A DNA stretch of 64,000 bases. It comes from Sphingobium baderi. GTDB lineage: Bacteria > Pseudomonadota > Alphaproteobacteria > Sphingomonadales > Sphingomonadaceae. A model generated the notes under the pieces. That model saw nothing but the letters and a program-made list of their open reading frames with translations, had not been told where the DNA came from and searched no databases. Positions 20,504 through 29,861 of the stretch are shown here, piece by piece. The stretch is taken from assembly GCF_001456115.1 (NCBI RefSeq), contig NZ_CP013264.1, positions 3,428,501 to 3,492,500 on the forward strand. The letters are read 5' to 3'. Numbering within the stretch: the stretch's first letter is position 1; every line of letters begins with the position of its first letter. The translations under genes were made by a program, and so were the position numbers.

Positions 20504-22506
20504 TCCGCGGCCTCCGCGAAGGTCTCACCATGGATCAGCTCCGCCGAGCATTGCTGCATCGTCGGGCTGGCGCGGCAGATGGCGTTGGTCAGATAGAAAT
20601 CCTTGATCGGCGAACCGAACTCGCCAGACGCGCCGGTCGGCAACCGGGGGATGGACCAGCCATAATCGGCCAGGCCCGATTGCCCCAGCGCCGGGACGGC
20701 CTTCACCATTTCCGCGCGCAGCGCGTCGAAGCTGTCGAAAGGCAGGGTCGCGCCCATCACCTCGGACAAAGCGCGCAGGATCGACCAGTCCTCGCGGGCG
20801 TCGCCCGGCGCGAACACGGCCTTTTCGCCGCGCTGCACCCGGCCCTCCAGATTGACATAGGTGCCCGCCTTTTCGGCATAGCTCGCGCCCGGCAGGATCA
20901 CGTCCGCCGCATGGGCGCCCTTGTCGCCATGATGGCCGACATAGACTTTGAAGCTGTCCTCGAACGCCGCATAATCGACCTCGTCCGCGCCCAGCGAGAA
21001 AAGCAGCTTGGGCTTGGCGGCCGCCACCGCCTTGACGCCGCCATCGACCGCATAACCGAGCATCAGCCCGCCCATGCGCGCCGCCGCGAAGTGCAGGACG
21101 TTATATCCGTTCCAGCCCTCTTTCACGAGGCCCAGCGTCTCGACGAGCGCCAGCGTATCGCCATGCGCGCCGTCCTTGGCGAGCACGCCGCCGCCCACGA
21201 TCATCGCCGGACGCGCGGCCTTGCCGAACGCTTGCGTTACCGCTTGCGGCAGCTTCGCCAGCAGCGACGCATCATTGCCCAGCCACTCGACCTTGTAGGT
21301 CAGATCGACTTCCGGACCGATGCCAAAGACCTTCGCGCCCTTCTTGATCGCCTTGCGGATGCGCGTGTTCACCAGCGGCGCTTCCCAGCGCAGGTTGGTG
21401 CCGACCAGCAGGATCACGTCCGCCGTCTCGATCCCCGCGAGCGTCGTATTGAAGTTCACAGCCGACAGGCTCGACACGTCATAGGCCAGGCCCGTCTGAC
21501 GCCCTTCCAGCATCGTGCCGCCCAGCTTCTCGACCAGCGCCTTGCCCGCGAACATGGTTTCGCAGTCGAGCAGGTCGCCCGCCAGCGCCGCCACGCTGCC
21601 GCCATGCTGGACGGCGGCGATCGCCGCGAAAGCCTCGTTCCAGGTCGCCGGGACCAGCTTGCCGTCCTTGCGGACATAGGGCTTGTCCAGCCGCTTGCGG
21701 ACCAGACCGTCGACATTGTGGCGGGTCTTGTCCGACGCCCACTCCTCGTTCACGTCGTCATTGATGCGCGGCACGGCGCGCAGCACCTGACGGCCCCGGC
21801 TGTCGAGGCGGATATTGGTGCCGACCGCGTCCATCACGTCGATGGCATGGGTCTTCTTGAGTTCCCAGGGCCGCGCCTCGAACGCATAGGGCTTCGACGT
21901 CAGCGCGCCCACGGGGCACAGGTCGACCACATTGCCCGACAGCTCGCTTTTCGCGGCATGTTCGAGATAGGTGGTGATCTGCATATTCTCGCCGCGATAG
22001 ATGGCGCCGATTTCCGGCACGCCCGCGACTTCCTCGGCAAAGCGCACGCAGCGGGTGCACTGGATGCAGCGGGTCATGACCGTCTTGACGATCGGACCCA
22101 TATATTTTTCGGTGACGGCGCGCTTGTTCTCATCGAAGCGGCTCTTGCCACGGCCATAGGCGACGGACTGGTCCTGCAAGTCGCATTCGCCGCCCTGATC
22201 GCAGATCGGGCAGTCGAGCGGGTGGTTGATGAGCAGGAACTCCATCACCCCTTCGCGCGCCTTCTTGACCATCTCGCTGTCGGTACGGATGTCCTGCCCT
22301 TCCGCCGCCGGAAGCGCGCAGCTTGCCTGCGGCTTGGGCGGTCCGGGCTTCACTTCCACCAGGCACATCCGGCAATTGCCCGCGATGCTGAGGCGCTCAT
22401 GATAGCAGAAACGCGGGATTTCCTTCCCCGCCAGCTCGCACGCCTGGAGGACCGTCGCGCCCGCCGGGACTTCGAGTTCTACGCCGTCTACTGTGACCTT
22501 GGGCAT
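20500..22506 (-). CDS. nuoG: NADH-quinone oxidoreductase subunit G
   Basis: Iron-sulfur subunit of the complex I NADH module. The N-terminal [2Fe-2S] ferredoxin domain has CYHERLSIAGNCRMC; next the HPLDCPICDQGGECDLQD ligands, then CIQCTRCVRF and VVDLCPVGALTSKP for the [4Fe-4S] clusters N4 and N5. The C-terminal molybdopterin-like domain is kept without cofactor. At 668 residues it is the short alphaproteobacterial/mitochondrial form rather than the 900-residue E. coli type. Located 2 bases after nuoF. Confidence 0.97.
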   Translation of the reverse strand: MPKVTVDGVELEVPAGATVLQACELAGKEIPRFCYHERLSIAGNCRMCLVEVKPGPPKPQASCALPAAEGQDIRTDSEMVKKAREGVMEFLLINHPLDCPICDQGGECDLQDQSVAYGRGKSRFDENKRAVTEKYMGPIVKTVMTRCIQCTRCVRFAEEVAGVPEIGAIYRGENMQITTYLEHAAKSELSGNVVDLCPVGALTSKPYAFEARPWELKKTHAIDVMDAVGTNIRLDSRGRQVLRAVPRINDDVNEEWASDKTRHNVDGLVRKRLDKPYVRKDGKLVPATWNEAFAAIAAVQHGGSVAALAGDLLDCETMFAGKALVEKLGGTMLEGRQTGLAYDVSSLSAVNFNTTLAGIETADVILLVGTNLRWEAPLVNTRIRKAIKKGAKVFGIGPEVDLTYKVEWLGNDASLLAKLPQAVTQAFGKAARPAMIVGGGVLAKDGAHGDTLALVETLGLVKEGWNGYNVLHFAAARMGGLMLGYAVDGGVKAVAAAKPKLLFSLGADEVDYAAFEDSFKVYVGHHGDKGAHAADVILPGASYAEKAGTYVNLEGRVQRGEKAVFAPGDAREDWSILRALSEVMGATLPFDSFDALRAEMVKAVPALGQSGLADYGWSIPRLPTGASGEFGSPIKDFYLTNAICRASPTMQQCSAELIHGETFAEAAE

Positions 22507-22508
22507 GG

Positions 22509-23825
22509 TTACTCCGCTGCCTCCATGACGGGGGCGCTACCCTTATTCTCGTTGATCCGGCGCTCGATCTCAGGACGGAAATGCCGGATCAAGCCCTGAA
22601 TCGGCCAGGCCGCCGCGTCGCCGAGCGCGCAGATGGTGTGGCCTTCGACCTGCTTGGTGACTTCCTGGAGCATGTCGATTTCGCTGATGTCGGCGTCACC
22701 CGAGCGCAGCCGCTCCATAACGCGCCACATCCAGCCGGTGCCTTCGCGGCAGGGCGTGCACTGGCCGCAGCTTTCATGCTTGTAGAAGTAGCTGAGGCGC
22801 GAAATGGCGCGAACGATGTCGGTCGACTTGTCCATGACGATGACCGCAGCCGTGCCAAGGCCGGAGCCAAGCGCCTTGAGGCCATCGAAATCCATCGGCG
22901 CGTCCATGATCTCCTTGGCGGGGACCAGCGGGACCGACGACCCGCCGGGAATCACCGCGAGCAGATTGTCCCAGCCGCCACGAATGCCGCCGCAATGCCG
23001 GTCGATCAGTTCCTTGAAGCTGATGCCCATCGATTCCTCGACGACGCAGGGCCTGTTCACATGGCCGCTGATCTGGAACAGCTTGGTGCCCTTGTTGCCT
23101 TCCCGCCCGATGCTCGCGAACCATTCGGGCGAACGGCGCAGGATCGTCGGCGCCACGGCAATGCTCTCGACATTGTTCACCGTGGTCGGGCAGCCATAGA
23201 GACCAGCGCCCGCCGGGAAAGGCGGCTTCAGGCGCGGCTGGCCCTTCTTGCCCTCAAGGCTCTCGATCTGCGCGGTTTCCTCGCCGCAGATGTAAGCGCC
23301 CGCGCCGCGATGGACGAAGACGTCGAAATCATAGCCCGACCCGCAGGCATTCTTGCCGAGGAAGCCCTTTTCATAAGCCTGCTCGACGGCGGCGAACAGC
23401 ACTTTCGCCTCATAGATGAACTCGCCGCGAATGTAGATATAGGCGGCCCGCGCCCGCATCGCGAAACCGGCGATCAGCGCACCCTCGATCAGCTTATGCG
23501 GATCGTGGCGGATGATCTCGCGATCCTTGCACGAACCCGGCTCGGATTCGTCGGCATTGATGACCAGGAAGCTGGGACGGCCATCCTTGCTTTCCTTGGG
23601 CATGAAGCTCCACTTCATGCCGGTCGGGAAGCCCGCGCCGCCACGGCCGCGCAGGCCCGACGCCTTGATTTTCTCGATGATGCTGTCCTGGCCCAATTCC
23701 AAAAGCGCCTTGGTATTGTCCCAGTCGCCGCGCTTCATCGCCGCGTCTATGCCCCAATCCTGGAAGCCATAGACGTTGGTGAAGATGCGATCCTTGTCGC
23801 TGAGAGGCGCAATCACATCGCTCAT
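22509..23825 (-). CDS. nuoF: NADH-quinone oxidoreductase subunit F
   Basis: NADH- and FMN-binding subunit of complex I, 438 residues. The FMN/NADH loop [16 protein letters not shown] and the second loop [16 protein letters not shown] are present, with the N3 [4Fe-4S] motif [15 protein letters not shown] and a later single Cys ([12 protein letters not shown]). Start ATG overlaps the nuoE stop by four bases. Confidence 0.97.
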   Translation of the reverse strand: MSDVIAPLSDKDRIFTNVYGFQDWGIDAAMKRGDWDNTKALLELGQDSIIEKIKASGLRGRGGAGFPTGMKWSFMPKESKDGRPSFLVINADESEPGSCKDREIIRHDPHKLIEGALIAGFAMRARAAYIYIRGEFIYEAKVLFAAVEQAYEKGFLGKNACGSGYDFDVFVHRGAGAYICGEETAQIESLEGKKGQPRLKPPFPAGAGLYGCPTTVNNVESIAVAPTILRRSPEWFASIGREGNKGTKLFQISGHVNRPCVVEESMGISFKELIDRHCGGIRGGWDNLLAVIPGGSSVPLVPAKEIMDAPMDFDGLKALGSGLGTAAVIVMDKSTDIVRAISRLSYFYKHESCGQCTPCREGTGWMWRVMERLRSGDADISEIDMLQEVTKQVEGHTICALGDAAAWPIQGLIRHFRPEIERRINENKGSAPVMEAAE

Positions 23826-24505
23826 GCCCGCGCTCCCTCATTCCATTGGCCGCGATAGTCGTGATTTTCGGCGACCATCTCCTTGAGGCTGGTCGGCCCG
23901 CCTTCGGGGCAGCTCGTCTGACGCTCGATCTGCGGTCCGATTTTCGGCTGCTTGCCGGCGGCGAGATCGTCGAGGATCGCGCTCATGCTGTCATAGGTCA
24001 GGTCTTCGAAATTATCGTCGTTGATCTGGACCATAGGCGCATTGGCGCAAGCGCCCAGGCACTCGACTTCGGTCAGCGTGAACAGGCCGTCGGGCGTAGT
24101 CCCACCTTTCACCAGCCCCTTGTTCTTGCAGGCCGAGAACACATCGTCGGAGCCGCGCAACATGCAGGGCGTCGTGCCGCAGACCTGCACATGATAGCGG
24201 CCGACCGGCGCGAGATTGTACATGGTGTAGAAGGTCGCCACTTCGTAGACGCGCATATAGGGCATCTCAAGCTGGTCGGCGATATATTCCATCACCGGCA
24301 CCGGCAGCCAGCCTTGCGTCTGCGTCTCCGCGCCGACCTGCCGCTGGGCGAGATCGAGCAGCGGCATCACCGCCGACTGCTGACGGCCTGCGGGATAGCG
24401 GGCGATGACCTTCTTCGCATGTTCGGCATTCTCGGCCGTCCACGAGAAGGCGCCCCAGCGCGCACGGGTCTCGGCCTCGTCCGGGATATGAACTGCGTCA
24501 GCCAT
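23822..24505 (-). CDS. nuoE: NADH-quinone oxidoreductase subunit E
   Basis: Thioredoxin-like [2Fe-2S] subunit (cluster N1a), 227 residues. Ligands are in [10 protein letters not shown] and [16 protein letters not shown]. The C-terminus after about residue 185 ([14 protein letters not shown] and on) extends past the E. coli length, as is usual in alphaproteobacteria. Overlaps nuoD by one base and nuoF by four. Confidence 0.96.
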   Translation of the reverse strand: MADAVHIPDEAETRARWGAFSWTAENAEHAKKVIARYPAGRQQSAVMPLLDLAQRQVGAETQTQGWLPVPVMEYIADQLEMPYMRVYEVATFYTMYNLAPVGRYHVQVCGTTPCMLRGSDDVFSACKNKGLVKGGTTPDGLFTLTEVECLGACANAPMVQINDDNFEDLTYDSMSAILDDLAAGKQPKIGPQIERQTSCPEGGPTSLKEMVAENHDYRGQWNEGARA

Positions 24506-25740
24506 TAGCGATCACACTCCCCAAACACGATGTCCATGGCGCCCAGGACAGCGGTGGTGTCGGCCAGCATGTGGCCCTTCAGCATGAAATCCATCGCTTG
24601 CAAATGCGAGAAGGCGGTCGGGCGGATCTTGCAGCGATAGGGTTTGTTGCTGCCGTCCGCGACCAGATAGACGCCGAATTCGCCCTTGGGGCTTTCGGTC
24701 GCCACATAGACCTCGCCCGCGGGCACATGGAATCCCTCGGTATAGAGCTTGAAATGGTGGATCAGCGCTTCCATCGACTGCTTCATCTCTCCGCGCTTGG
24801 GCGGGGAGACCTTGCGGTCGAAGCTGGCGATCGGACCTTCCGGCATGTCGTTGAGGCACTGTTTCATGATCCGTGCGGACTGACGGACTTCCTCGACGCG
24901 GACCATGAAGCGGTCGTAGCAGTCGTAATTGGTGCCGACCGGCACATCGAACTCCATCCGGTCATAGACATCATAGGGCTGCGACTTGCGGATGTCCCAT
25001 GCAATGCCGCTGCCCCGGATCATCGGCCCGGAGAAACCCCATTTCAGCGCATCTTCCTTGCTGACCACGGCAATGTCGACGTTACGCTGCTTGAAGATGC
25101 GGTTGTCCGCCACCAGCGAGATCGCGTCCTCGAACAGGCGCGGCAAGCGCGTGTCGAGCCAGTCGGCGATGTCGGTGAGCAGCTTCAAGGGCACATCCTG
25201 ATGCACGCCGCCCGGCCGGAAATAAGCCGAATGCATGCGAGCGCCGGACGCCCGCTCGAAGAAGTTGAGGCAGTCCTCACGGATTTCGAACAGCCACAGG
25301 TTCGGCGTCATCGCGCCGACGTCCATGACGTGCGAGCCAAGGTTCAGCATGTGGTTGCTGATGCGGGTCAGTTCCGCAAAAAACACACGCAGATATTGCG
25401 CGCGCAGCGGCACTTCGAGGTTCAGCAGCTTCTCGATCGCCAGCACATAGCTATGCTCCATGCCGAGCGGCGAGCAATAGTCCAGCCGGTCGAAATAAGG
25501 CAGCGCCTGCAAATAGGTCTTATATTCGATCAGCTTTTCGGTGCCGCGATGGAGAAGGCCGACATGCGGATCGCAGCGTTCCACGATCTCGCCGTCCAGT
25601 TCCATGACAAGGCGCAACACGCCGTGCGCCGCGGGATGCTGCGGGCCGAAGTTGATGGTGTAGTTCTGAATCTCCGTATCGCCGAGCGTCGGATCGTCGG
25701 CATTGATCTTATGATCCAGTTTTTCGATATAATCGGACAT
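24505..25740 (-). CDS. nuoD: NADH-quinone oxidoreductase subunit D
   Basis: 49-kDa subunit forming the quinone site with NuoB, 411 residues. Conserved features: [22 protein letters not shown] with the quinone-binding His, [14 protein letters not shown], and the C-terminal VFGECDR. It is a separate gene from nuoC, unlike the E. coli nuoCD fusion. One-base overlaps with nuoC and nuoE. Confidence 0.97.
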   Translation of the reverse strand: MSDYIEKLDHKINADDPTLGDTEIQNYTINFGPQHPAAHGVLRLVMELDGEIVERCDPHVGLLHRGTEKLIEYKTYLQALPYFDRLDYCSPLGMEHSYVLAIEKLLNLEVPLRAQYLRVFFAELTRISNHMLNLGSHVMDVGAMTPNLWLFEIREDCLNFFERASGARMHSAYFRPGGVHQDVPLKLLTDIADWLDTRLPRLFEDAISLVADNRIFKQRNVDIAVVSKEDALKWGFSGPMIRGSGIAWDIRKSQPYDVYDRMEFDVPVGTNYDCYDRFMVRVEEVRQSARIMKQCLNDMPEGPIASFDRKVSPPKRGEMKQSMEALIHHFKLYTEGFHVPAGEVYVATESPKGEFGVYLVADGSNKPYRCKIRPTAFSHLQAMDFMLKGHMLADTTAVLGAMDIVFGECDR

Positions 25741-26576
25741 CAGGCCTTGTCCTCGGGCTTGGCAACGCCTTTGCCTTCATCGGTGTCGGCGGCGGGCTTG
25801 GCCGGCGCTTCAGGGGACTTCGCGTTCGCCTTACTGTCGGTCGGCTCGCCGGCTCCGCTATCGCCGGACTTTTCCGTTACCTTCGGCTTGTCGCCCTTCT
25901 CCTCGCCCTTGGGGGCGGCGGGCGGCGGCGGCGGAGCAGGCGCGGGCGACGGCGCACCGGGCGCCTGCGGCGCCTTCTCATCGCCCGGCAGCACATATTG
26001 CGCGCCTTCCCAAGGACTCATGAAATCGAAGCTGCGGAAATCCTGCGCGAGGCGAACAGGCTCATAGACGACGCGCTTATCCTCTTCGGAATAGCGCAGC
26101 TCGACATAGCCGGTCAGCGGAAAGTCCTTGCGCTGCGGATAGCCCTTGAACCCATAGTCGGTCAGGATGCGGCGCAGGTCGGGATTGCCGGAAAAAATCA
26201 CCCCATACATGTCGAACACTTCACGTTCCAGCCAGCCCGCGACGGGCCAGATATGCGTGACGCTCGGAACCGGCCTGTCTTCGTCGGTGGAAACCTTGAC
26301 GCGGACGCGGTGATTGCGGGTGACGGACAGCAGATGATAGCAGACCTCGAAGCGTTCCGGCCGTTCGGGATAATCGACGCCCGCCACTTCCATGAGCTGC
26401 TGATAGTGCGCGCGGTCGCGCAGCACTTCCATCGCGTCGGCCAGCTTTTCGCGAACCACAGTGAAGCTCAGTTCATCTGCATGATCGACGGTTTCGATCA
26501 GCATCGAACCCAGCAGTCCGGCAATTTCTTCCGCGATGCCGGGGATGGCAGCGATCTTCGGAGCAGGATGTCCCAT
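25740..26576 (-). CDS. nuoC: NADH-quinone oxidoreductase subunit C with long low-complexity tail
   Basis: 30-kDa subunit of the complex I peripheral arm. Start is taken as [10 protein letters not shown] (26576), 1 base after nuoB; an earlier ATG (26597) would overlap nuoB. The normal domain is residues 1-197 and includes the signature [20 protein letters not shown]. Residues 198-278 form an 81-residue tail rich in Ala, Pro, Lys, Glu and Ser with a run of prolines, probably disordered, that the family does not normally have. Confidence 0.95.
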   Translation of the reverse strand: MGHPAPKIAAIPGIAEEIAGLLGSMLIETVDHADELSFTVVREKLADAMEVLRDRAHYQQLMEVAGVDYPERPERFEVCYHLLSVTRNHRVRVKVSTDEDRPVPSVTHIWPVAGWLEREVFDMYGVIFSGNPDLRRILTDYGFKGYPQRKDFPLTGYVELRYSEEDKRVVYEPVRLAQDFRSFDFMSPWEGAQYVLPGDEKAPQAPGAPSPAPAPPPPPAAPKGEEKGDKPKVTEKSGDSGAGEPTDSKANAKSPEAPAKPAADTDEGKGVAKPEDKA

Positions 26577-26577
26577 A

Positions 26578-27132
26578 TCAGCGCTCGAAAGTCCCAATGC
26601 GGCGGATCTTCCGCTGTAGCTGCATCACGCCATAGAGCAGCGCTTCGGCGGTCGGCGGGCAACCGGGGACATAGATATCCACCGGCACGATCCGGTCGCA
26701 GCCGCGCACCACGGAATAGCTATAGTGATAATAGCCGCCGCCATTCGCGCAGGAGCCCATGGAAATCACATATTTCGGTTCTGACATCTGGTCGTAAACC
26801 TTCCGCAACGCCGGAGCCATCTTGTTGCAGAGCGTGCCAGCCACGATCATCACGTCCGACTGGCGCGGGGACGCGCGCGGAGCGACACCGAAGCGCTCCA
26901 TGTCATAACGAGGCATATTGACGTGGATCATTTCCACCGCGCAGCAGGCAAGGCCGAAGGTCATCCACCACAGCGATCCGGTGCGCGCCCAATGGAACAA
27001 TTCCTCCGTCGAGGTGACAAGGAAACCCTTGTCGCTGACTTCAGAATTCAGCGCGTTGAAGAAATCCTGGTCGGGCTGTGTCCCCACCGGCGGCATGGTG
27101 CCGGGCGCGGGATTCGTCAGTTCTACTCCCAT
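26578..27132 (-). CDS. nuoB: NADH-quinone oxidoreductase subunit B
   Basis: Carries the terminal [4Fe-4S] cluster N2. The tandem cysteines (GLACCAVEM) and the later ones ([34 protein letters not shown]) are present. Start is ATG 27132 ([11 protein letters not shown]), inside the end of nuoA with a 10-base overlap; the longer frame up to 27243 would read through nuoA in another frame. 184 residues. Confidence 0.96.
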   Translation of the reverse strand: MGVELTNPAPGTMPPVGTQPDQDFFNALNSEVSDKGFLVTSTEELFHWARTGSLWWMTFGLACCAVEMIHVNMPRYDMERFGVAPRASPRQSDVMIVAGTLCNKMAPALRKVYDQMSEPKYVISMGSCANGGGYYHYSYSVVRGCDRIVPVDIYVPGCPPTAEALLYGVMQLQRKIRRIGTFER

Positions 27133-27497
27133 TCCAGGGCTCCCTTCTTCCACGCATAGACAAGGCCAAGCACCAGCTCTGCTATGAACACCATCATCGT
27201 CGCCCAGCCGGTCCAGCCGATCTGATCGAGGCTGACCGCCCACGGATAAAGGAACGCCGCCTCCAGATCGAAGATGATGAACAGGATCGCGACGAGATAG
27301 AAACGCACGTCAAACTGGCTGCGCGGCTCCTCAAAGGCCGGGAAGCCGCATTCATATTCTGAAAGCTTGGCCGGGTCGGGCTTGTGCGCGCCGGTCAGGC
27401 GACCCACCAGCATCGGCAGAAAGACGAAGGCGCTGGAGAGCAGCAGGGCGATCCCCAGAAAAATCAGGATCGGCAGATATTGAGCGAGATCGACCAA
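27123..27497 (-). CDS. nuoA: NADH-quinone oxidoreductase subunit A
   Basis: Small membrane subunit of complex I, 124 residues, three helices. Conserved loop [24 protein letters not shown] between helices 1 and 2. First gene of the long minus-strand block. The 128 bases upstream, up to the end of the suhB-like gene, should carry the promoter; an A/T-containing CATATGCAG stretch near 27545-27553 is a possible -10 region but this is weak. Confidence 0.96.
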   Translation of the reverse strand: MVDLAQYLPILIFLGIALLLSSAFVFLPMLVGRLTGAHKPDPAKLSEYECGFPAFEEPRSQFDVRFYLVAILFIIFDLEAAFLYPWAVSLDQIGWTGWATMMVFIAELVLGLVYAWKKGALEWE

Positions 27498-27625
27498 CGG
27501 AATCCCCTGGGCGAAAATGATTACGGGCGCGCTTTAGGACCGCTGCATATGCGAAGCAAGGGGGCATACCCCTGAGAATGAATCGCAAAAAGCCCAAGTG
27601 CTCGAAGTGTTTGGCTCAAACGCCC

Positions 27626-28438
27626 CTAGCGCAACGCTCCGGCGAGCAGCTTATGCAGCTTGCTGTGGATGGCATCATTGCCCGCGATAATCTCCCGCCG
27701 CTCGATCGGTTGATCGCCGCCGCGAAAATCCGTGACGAAGCCACCTGCTTCACGCACCATCAGGATGCCGGCTGCGACATCCCAGGGTTGCAGGCCGCTC
27801 TCCCAGAAGCCGTCATAGCGGCCGGACGCGACATGAGCGAGGTCGAGCGAGGCGGCGCCGAAACGGCGGATGCCTGCGACGGAAGGCGCCACCGCGCCGA
27901 AGATTCGGGTCCACTGGGCAAAGTCGCCATGGCCCATGAAGGGGATTCCGGTCGCGATCAGGCATTCGCCCATGTCGCGACGGGCCGAGACTCGCAGGCG
28001 CTGATCATGTCGCCATGCGCCCCGGTTCTTTTCGGCCCAATAGCTTTCGTCGGTGATCGGCTGATAGACCAGGCCGGTGGTGATTTCCTTCCTGCCCCCA
28101 TAAAGCGGCTCTTCCACTGCGATCGAGATCGCGAAATGCGGAATCCCGTGCAGAAAGTTGGTGGTGCCATCGAGCGGGTCGATGATCCAGCGCGGCTTGG
28201 TGGGATCGCCCTCGATCATGCCGCCCTCTTCCAGCAGGAAACCCCAGTCGGGGCGCGCGCGCTGCAATTCCTCGACCAGCGTTTCCTCGCAGCGTTTGTC
28301 GGCCAGAGACACGAAGTCCGCCGGCCCCTTGCGGCTGACCTGGAGATGCTCGACCTCGCCGAAATCGCGGCGCAGCTTGGAGCCTGCCTTGCGGACAGCG
28401 CGTTCCATGACGGTGAGAAGGCCGGAGTGCGATACCAT
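27626..28438 (-). CDS. suhB: Inositol-1-monophosphatase family protein
   Basis: Mg-dependent phosphatase of the IMPase/FIG superfamily, 270 residues. Metal-site motifs: LLEEGG (E of the GEE motif), DPLDGTTNFLHG, and the late WDVAAGILMVREAGG. Such enzymes hydrolyse inositol phosphates and, in bacteria, can also act as the Nus-complex factor SuhB; the substrate here cannot be told. Start is ATG 28438 (MVSHSGLL) with an AGGAG site about 9 bases upstream rather than the in-frame start at 28462. Confidence 0.9.
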   Translation of the reverse strand: MVSHSGLLTVMERAVRKAGSKLRRDFGEVEHLQVSRKGPADFVSLADKRCEETLVEELQRARPDWGFLLEEGGMIEGDPTKPRWIIDPLDGTTNFLHGIPHFAISIAVEEPLYGGRKEITTGLVYQPITDESYWAEKNRGAWRHDQRLRVSARRDMGECLIATGIPFMGHGDFAQWTRIFGAVAPSVAGIRRFGAASLDLAHVASGRYDGFWESGLQPWDVAAGILMVREAGGFVTDFRGGDQPIERREIIAGNDAIHSKLHKLLAGALR

Positions 28439-28452
28439 GTTCTTTTCTCCTC

Positions 28453-28470
28453 CCTCCACCAACGGAGGGA
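28453..28470 (-). promoter_or_regulatory. Hairpin beside the suhB ribosome-binding site
   Basis: Inverted repeat CCCTCC-N6-GGAGGG. On the minus strand the second arm runs straight into the AGGAG Shine-Dalgarno sequence of the suhB-like gene. It could modulate ribosome access. A 6-bp stem of G and C is suggestive but may be chance. Confidence 0.35.
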
Positions 28471-28547
28471 TATGGGTGCGGGGTTTGGAGACGCCCTGAA
28501 AAGGAAAAGGCGGAAGGCTCGCCTGCGCTCGCCACCCACCCCCCTGT

Positions 28548-28567
28548 CCCTTCCGCAGGCGGAAGGG
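28548..28567. repeat. Small palindrome between efp and suhB
   Basis: Perfect palindromic arms CCCTTCCGC/GCGGAAGGG around a 2-base centre, 11 bases past the end of efp in its direction of reading. No T-run follows, so it is not a standard terminator. It resembles short palindromic repeats scattered in sphingomonad genomes, which is a recollection rather than a check. Confidence 0.5.
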
Positions 28568-28578
28568 CGATTATGCAA

Positions 28579-29142
28579 TCAGTCCGCGCGTTTTACATAT
28601 TCGCGTTCGTAGACGTCGACGATGATGCGCGTGCCGGAAACGATGTGCGGCGGCACCATGACGCGCACGCCATTGTCGAGGATGGCGGGCTTGTAGCTGG
28701 CCGAGGCGGTCTGCCCCTTCACCACGGCATCCGCCTCCACCACGGTCGCTTCGACCGTTTCGGGGAGCTGCACCGAAATCGGGCGTTCCTCATACATTTC
28801 GAGCATGACCATCATGCCGTCCTGAAGGAAGGCGGCGGCATCGCCCACCAGATCAAGCGGGAGGTTGATCTGTTCGTAGGTTTCCGTGTCCATGAAGACG
28901 AGCATGTCGCCTTCGGCATAGAGATACTGGAAATCCTTGGTGTCGAGCCGGATGCGCTCGACCGTTTCGGCGGAGCGGAAACGGACGTTGTTCTTGCGCC
29001 CGTCGATCAGGTTCTTGAGTTCCACCTGCATATAGGCGCCGCCCTTGCCGGGCTGGGTGTGCTGGATCTTGACGGCGCGCCACAGGCCACCTTCATATTC
29101 GATATTGTTGCCGGGACGGATGTCCACGCCGCTGATCTTCAT
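28579..29142 (-). CDS. efp: Translation elongation factor P
   Basis: Relieves ribosome stalling at proline runs. 187 residues with the three beta-barrel domains; the N-terminal domain tip reads TQPGKGGAY with Lys33 as the usual modification site, and domain III ends [18 protein letters not shown]. Start is fixed at ATG 29142 ([11 protein letters not shown]); the frame runs open for a further 161 codons upstream without a credible start. No modification gene (epmA/epmB or earP) is visible nearby. Confidence 0.95.
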   Translation of the reverse strand: MKISGVDIRPGNNIEYEGGLWRAVKIQHTQPGKGGAYMQVELKNLIDGRKNNVRFRSAETVERIRLDTKDFQYLYAEGDMLVFMDTETYEQINLPLDLVGDAAAFLQDGMMVMLEMYEERPISVQLPETVEATVVEADAVVKGQTASASYKPAILDNGVRVMVPPHIVSGTRIIVDVYEREYVKRAD

Positions 29143-29278
29143 GGGAAGAGCCTGCCTATATGTCTGTGGATGGAAAAGAGCCGGCCTTTTTGAGGCTGGG
29201 CGCGCCTCTACATCCAGACGGGCCGCAGGGCAAGAGGGGCTTAACATCGCACGCGTCACGTGGCTACAGGATAGCGGG

Positions 29279-29854
29279 TCAGGGCGACCGGGCGAACAAC
29301 GGATAGGGATTGACCGCCCGCCCGCCATGCCATGGCTCTCTCGGCTCCGCGACATGCACGGCGAAATGGAGATGCGGGGCGGACGGATCGGCATTACCGG
29401 TGCTCCCGACCGCCGCGATGCGGTCGCCGCGCCGCACCGCCTGCCCTTCGTGCAATCCGGGCGCGTAGCTATCCAGATGCGCGTAATAATAGATGCGCCT
29501 TCCGTCCGGGGAGCGTTCATAGACGGTCCGTCCGCCCTCCTCGCTCCAGAACAGTTTTTCGATGCGGCCATCGGCGGCGGCGAGAACGGTGCTGCCCCGC
29601 GCGGCCATGATGTCGATGGCGTCATGCGGACGGGCGCCGTTCGCGCGGGATTGCGTGAAAGTGTCGGTGAGCACCACTGCGGGCACCCCTTCCACTGGGA
29701 TCAACAGCTCCGTCGCGGACGACGAGGCGGAGGATAGGGGCTCGGAGTCATGCGGCGCATCGGCGGGCACGATCCGCACGCAAAGCGACAGGAACAGCAC
29801 GCAGAGCAGAACCGCAACCACAATCCCCGCCCAACCCCGCGCGCCGATCCTCAT
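29279..29854 (-). CDS. M23 family metallopeptidase (LytM domain)
   Basis: 191 residues. One N-terminal membrane helix (about 8-28) puts the catalytic domain in the periplasm. The zinc site is seen as HDAIDI (H-x3-D) and HLHFAVHV (H-x-H), so all ligands are present; the fold covers about residues 55-185. It likely cleaves peptidoglycan cross-links. Start is [10 protein letters not shown] at 29854, seven bases after the L,D-transpeptidase gene, suggesting an operon of wall enzymes. Confidence 0.88.
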   Translation of the reverse strand: MRIGARGWAGIVVAVLLCVLFLSLCVRIVPADAPHDSEPLSSASSSATELLIPVEGVPAVVLTDTFTQSRANGARPHDAIDIMAARGSTVLAAADGRIEKLFWSEEGGRTVYERSPDGRRIYYYAHLDSYAPGLHEGQAVRRGDRIAAVGSTGNADPSAPHLHFAVHVAEPREPWHGGRAVNPYPLFARSP

Positions 29855-29861
29855 GACCCTC

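Noticed and set aside
20458..22599. Long plus-strand open frame opposite nuoG (about 700 residues)
   Set aside because: It is the antisense shadow of nuoG in GC-rich DNA; its sequence is Arg/His/Gln-rich and no family is recognisable.
26578..27243. Longer NuoB starting at 27243
   Set aside because: The extra 37 residues overlap nuoA in another frame; [11 protein letters not shown] fits the family start.
27498..27625. Terminator of suhB or promoter of nuoA in the gap
   Set aside because: A GGGCTTTTT stretch and a CATATGCAG stretch were noted but neither forms a convincing hairpin or promoter pair.
29143..29278. Possible terminator or riboswitch in the gap before efp
   Set aside because: Only short imperfect stems were seen and no family match could be made.
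28579..29625. Long form of EF-P with a 161-residue N-terminal extension
   Set aside because: The extension reads antisense through the M23 region and has no conserved start; EF-P begins at ATG 29142 with its usual N-terminus.
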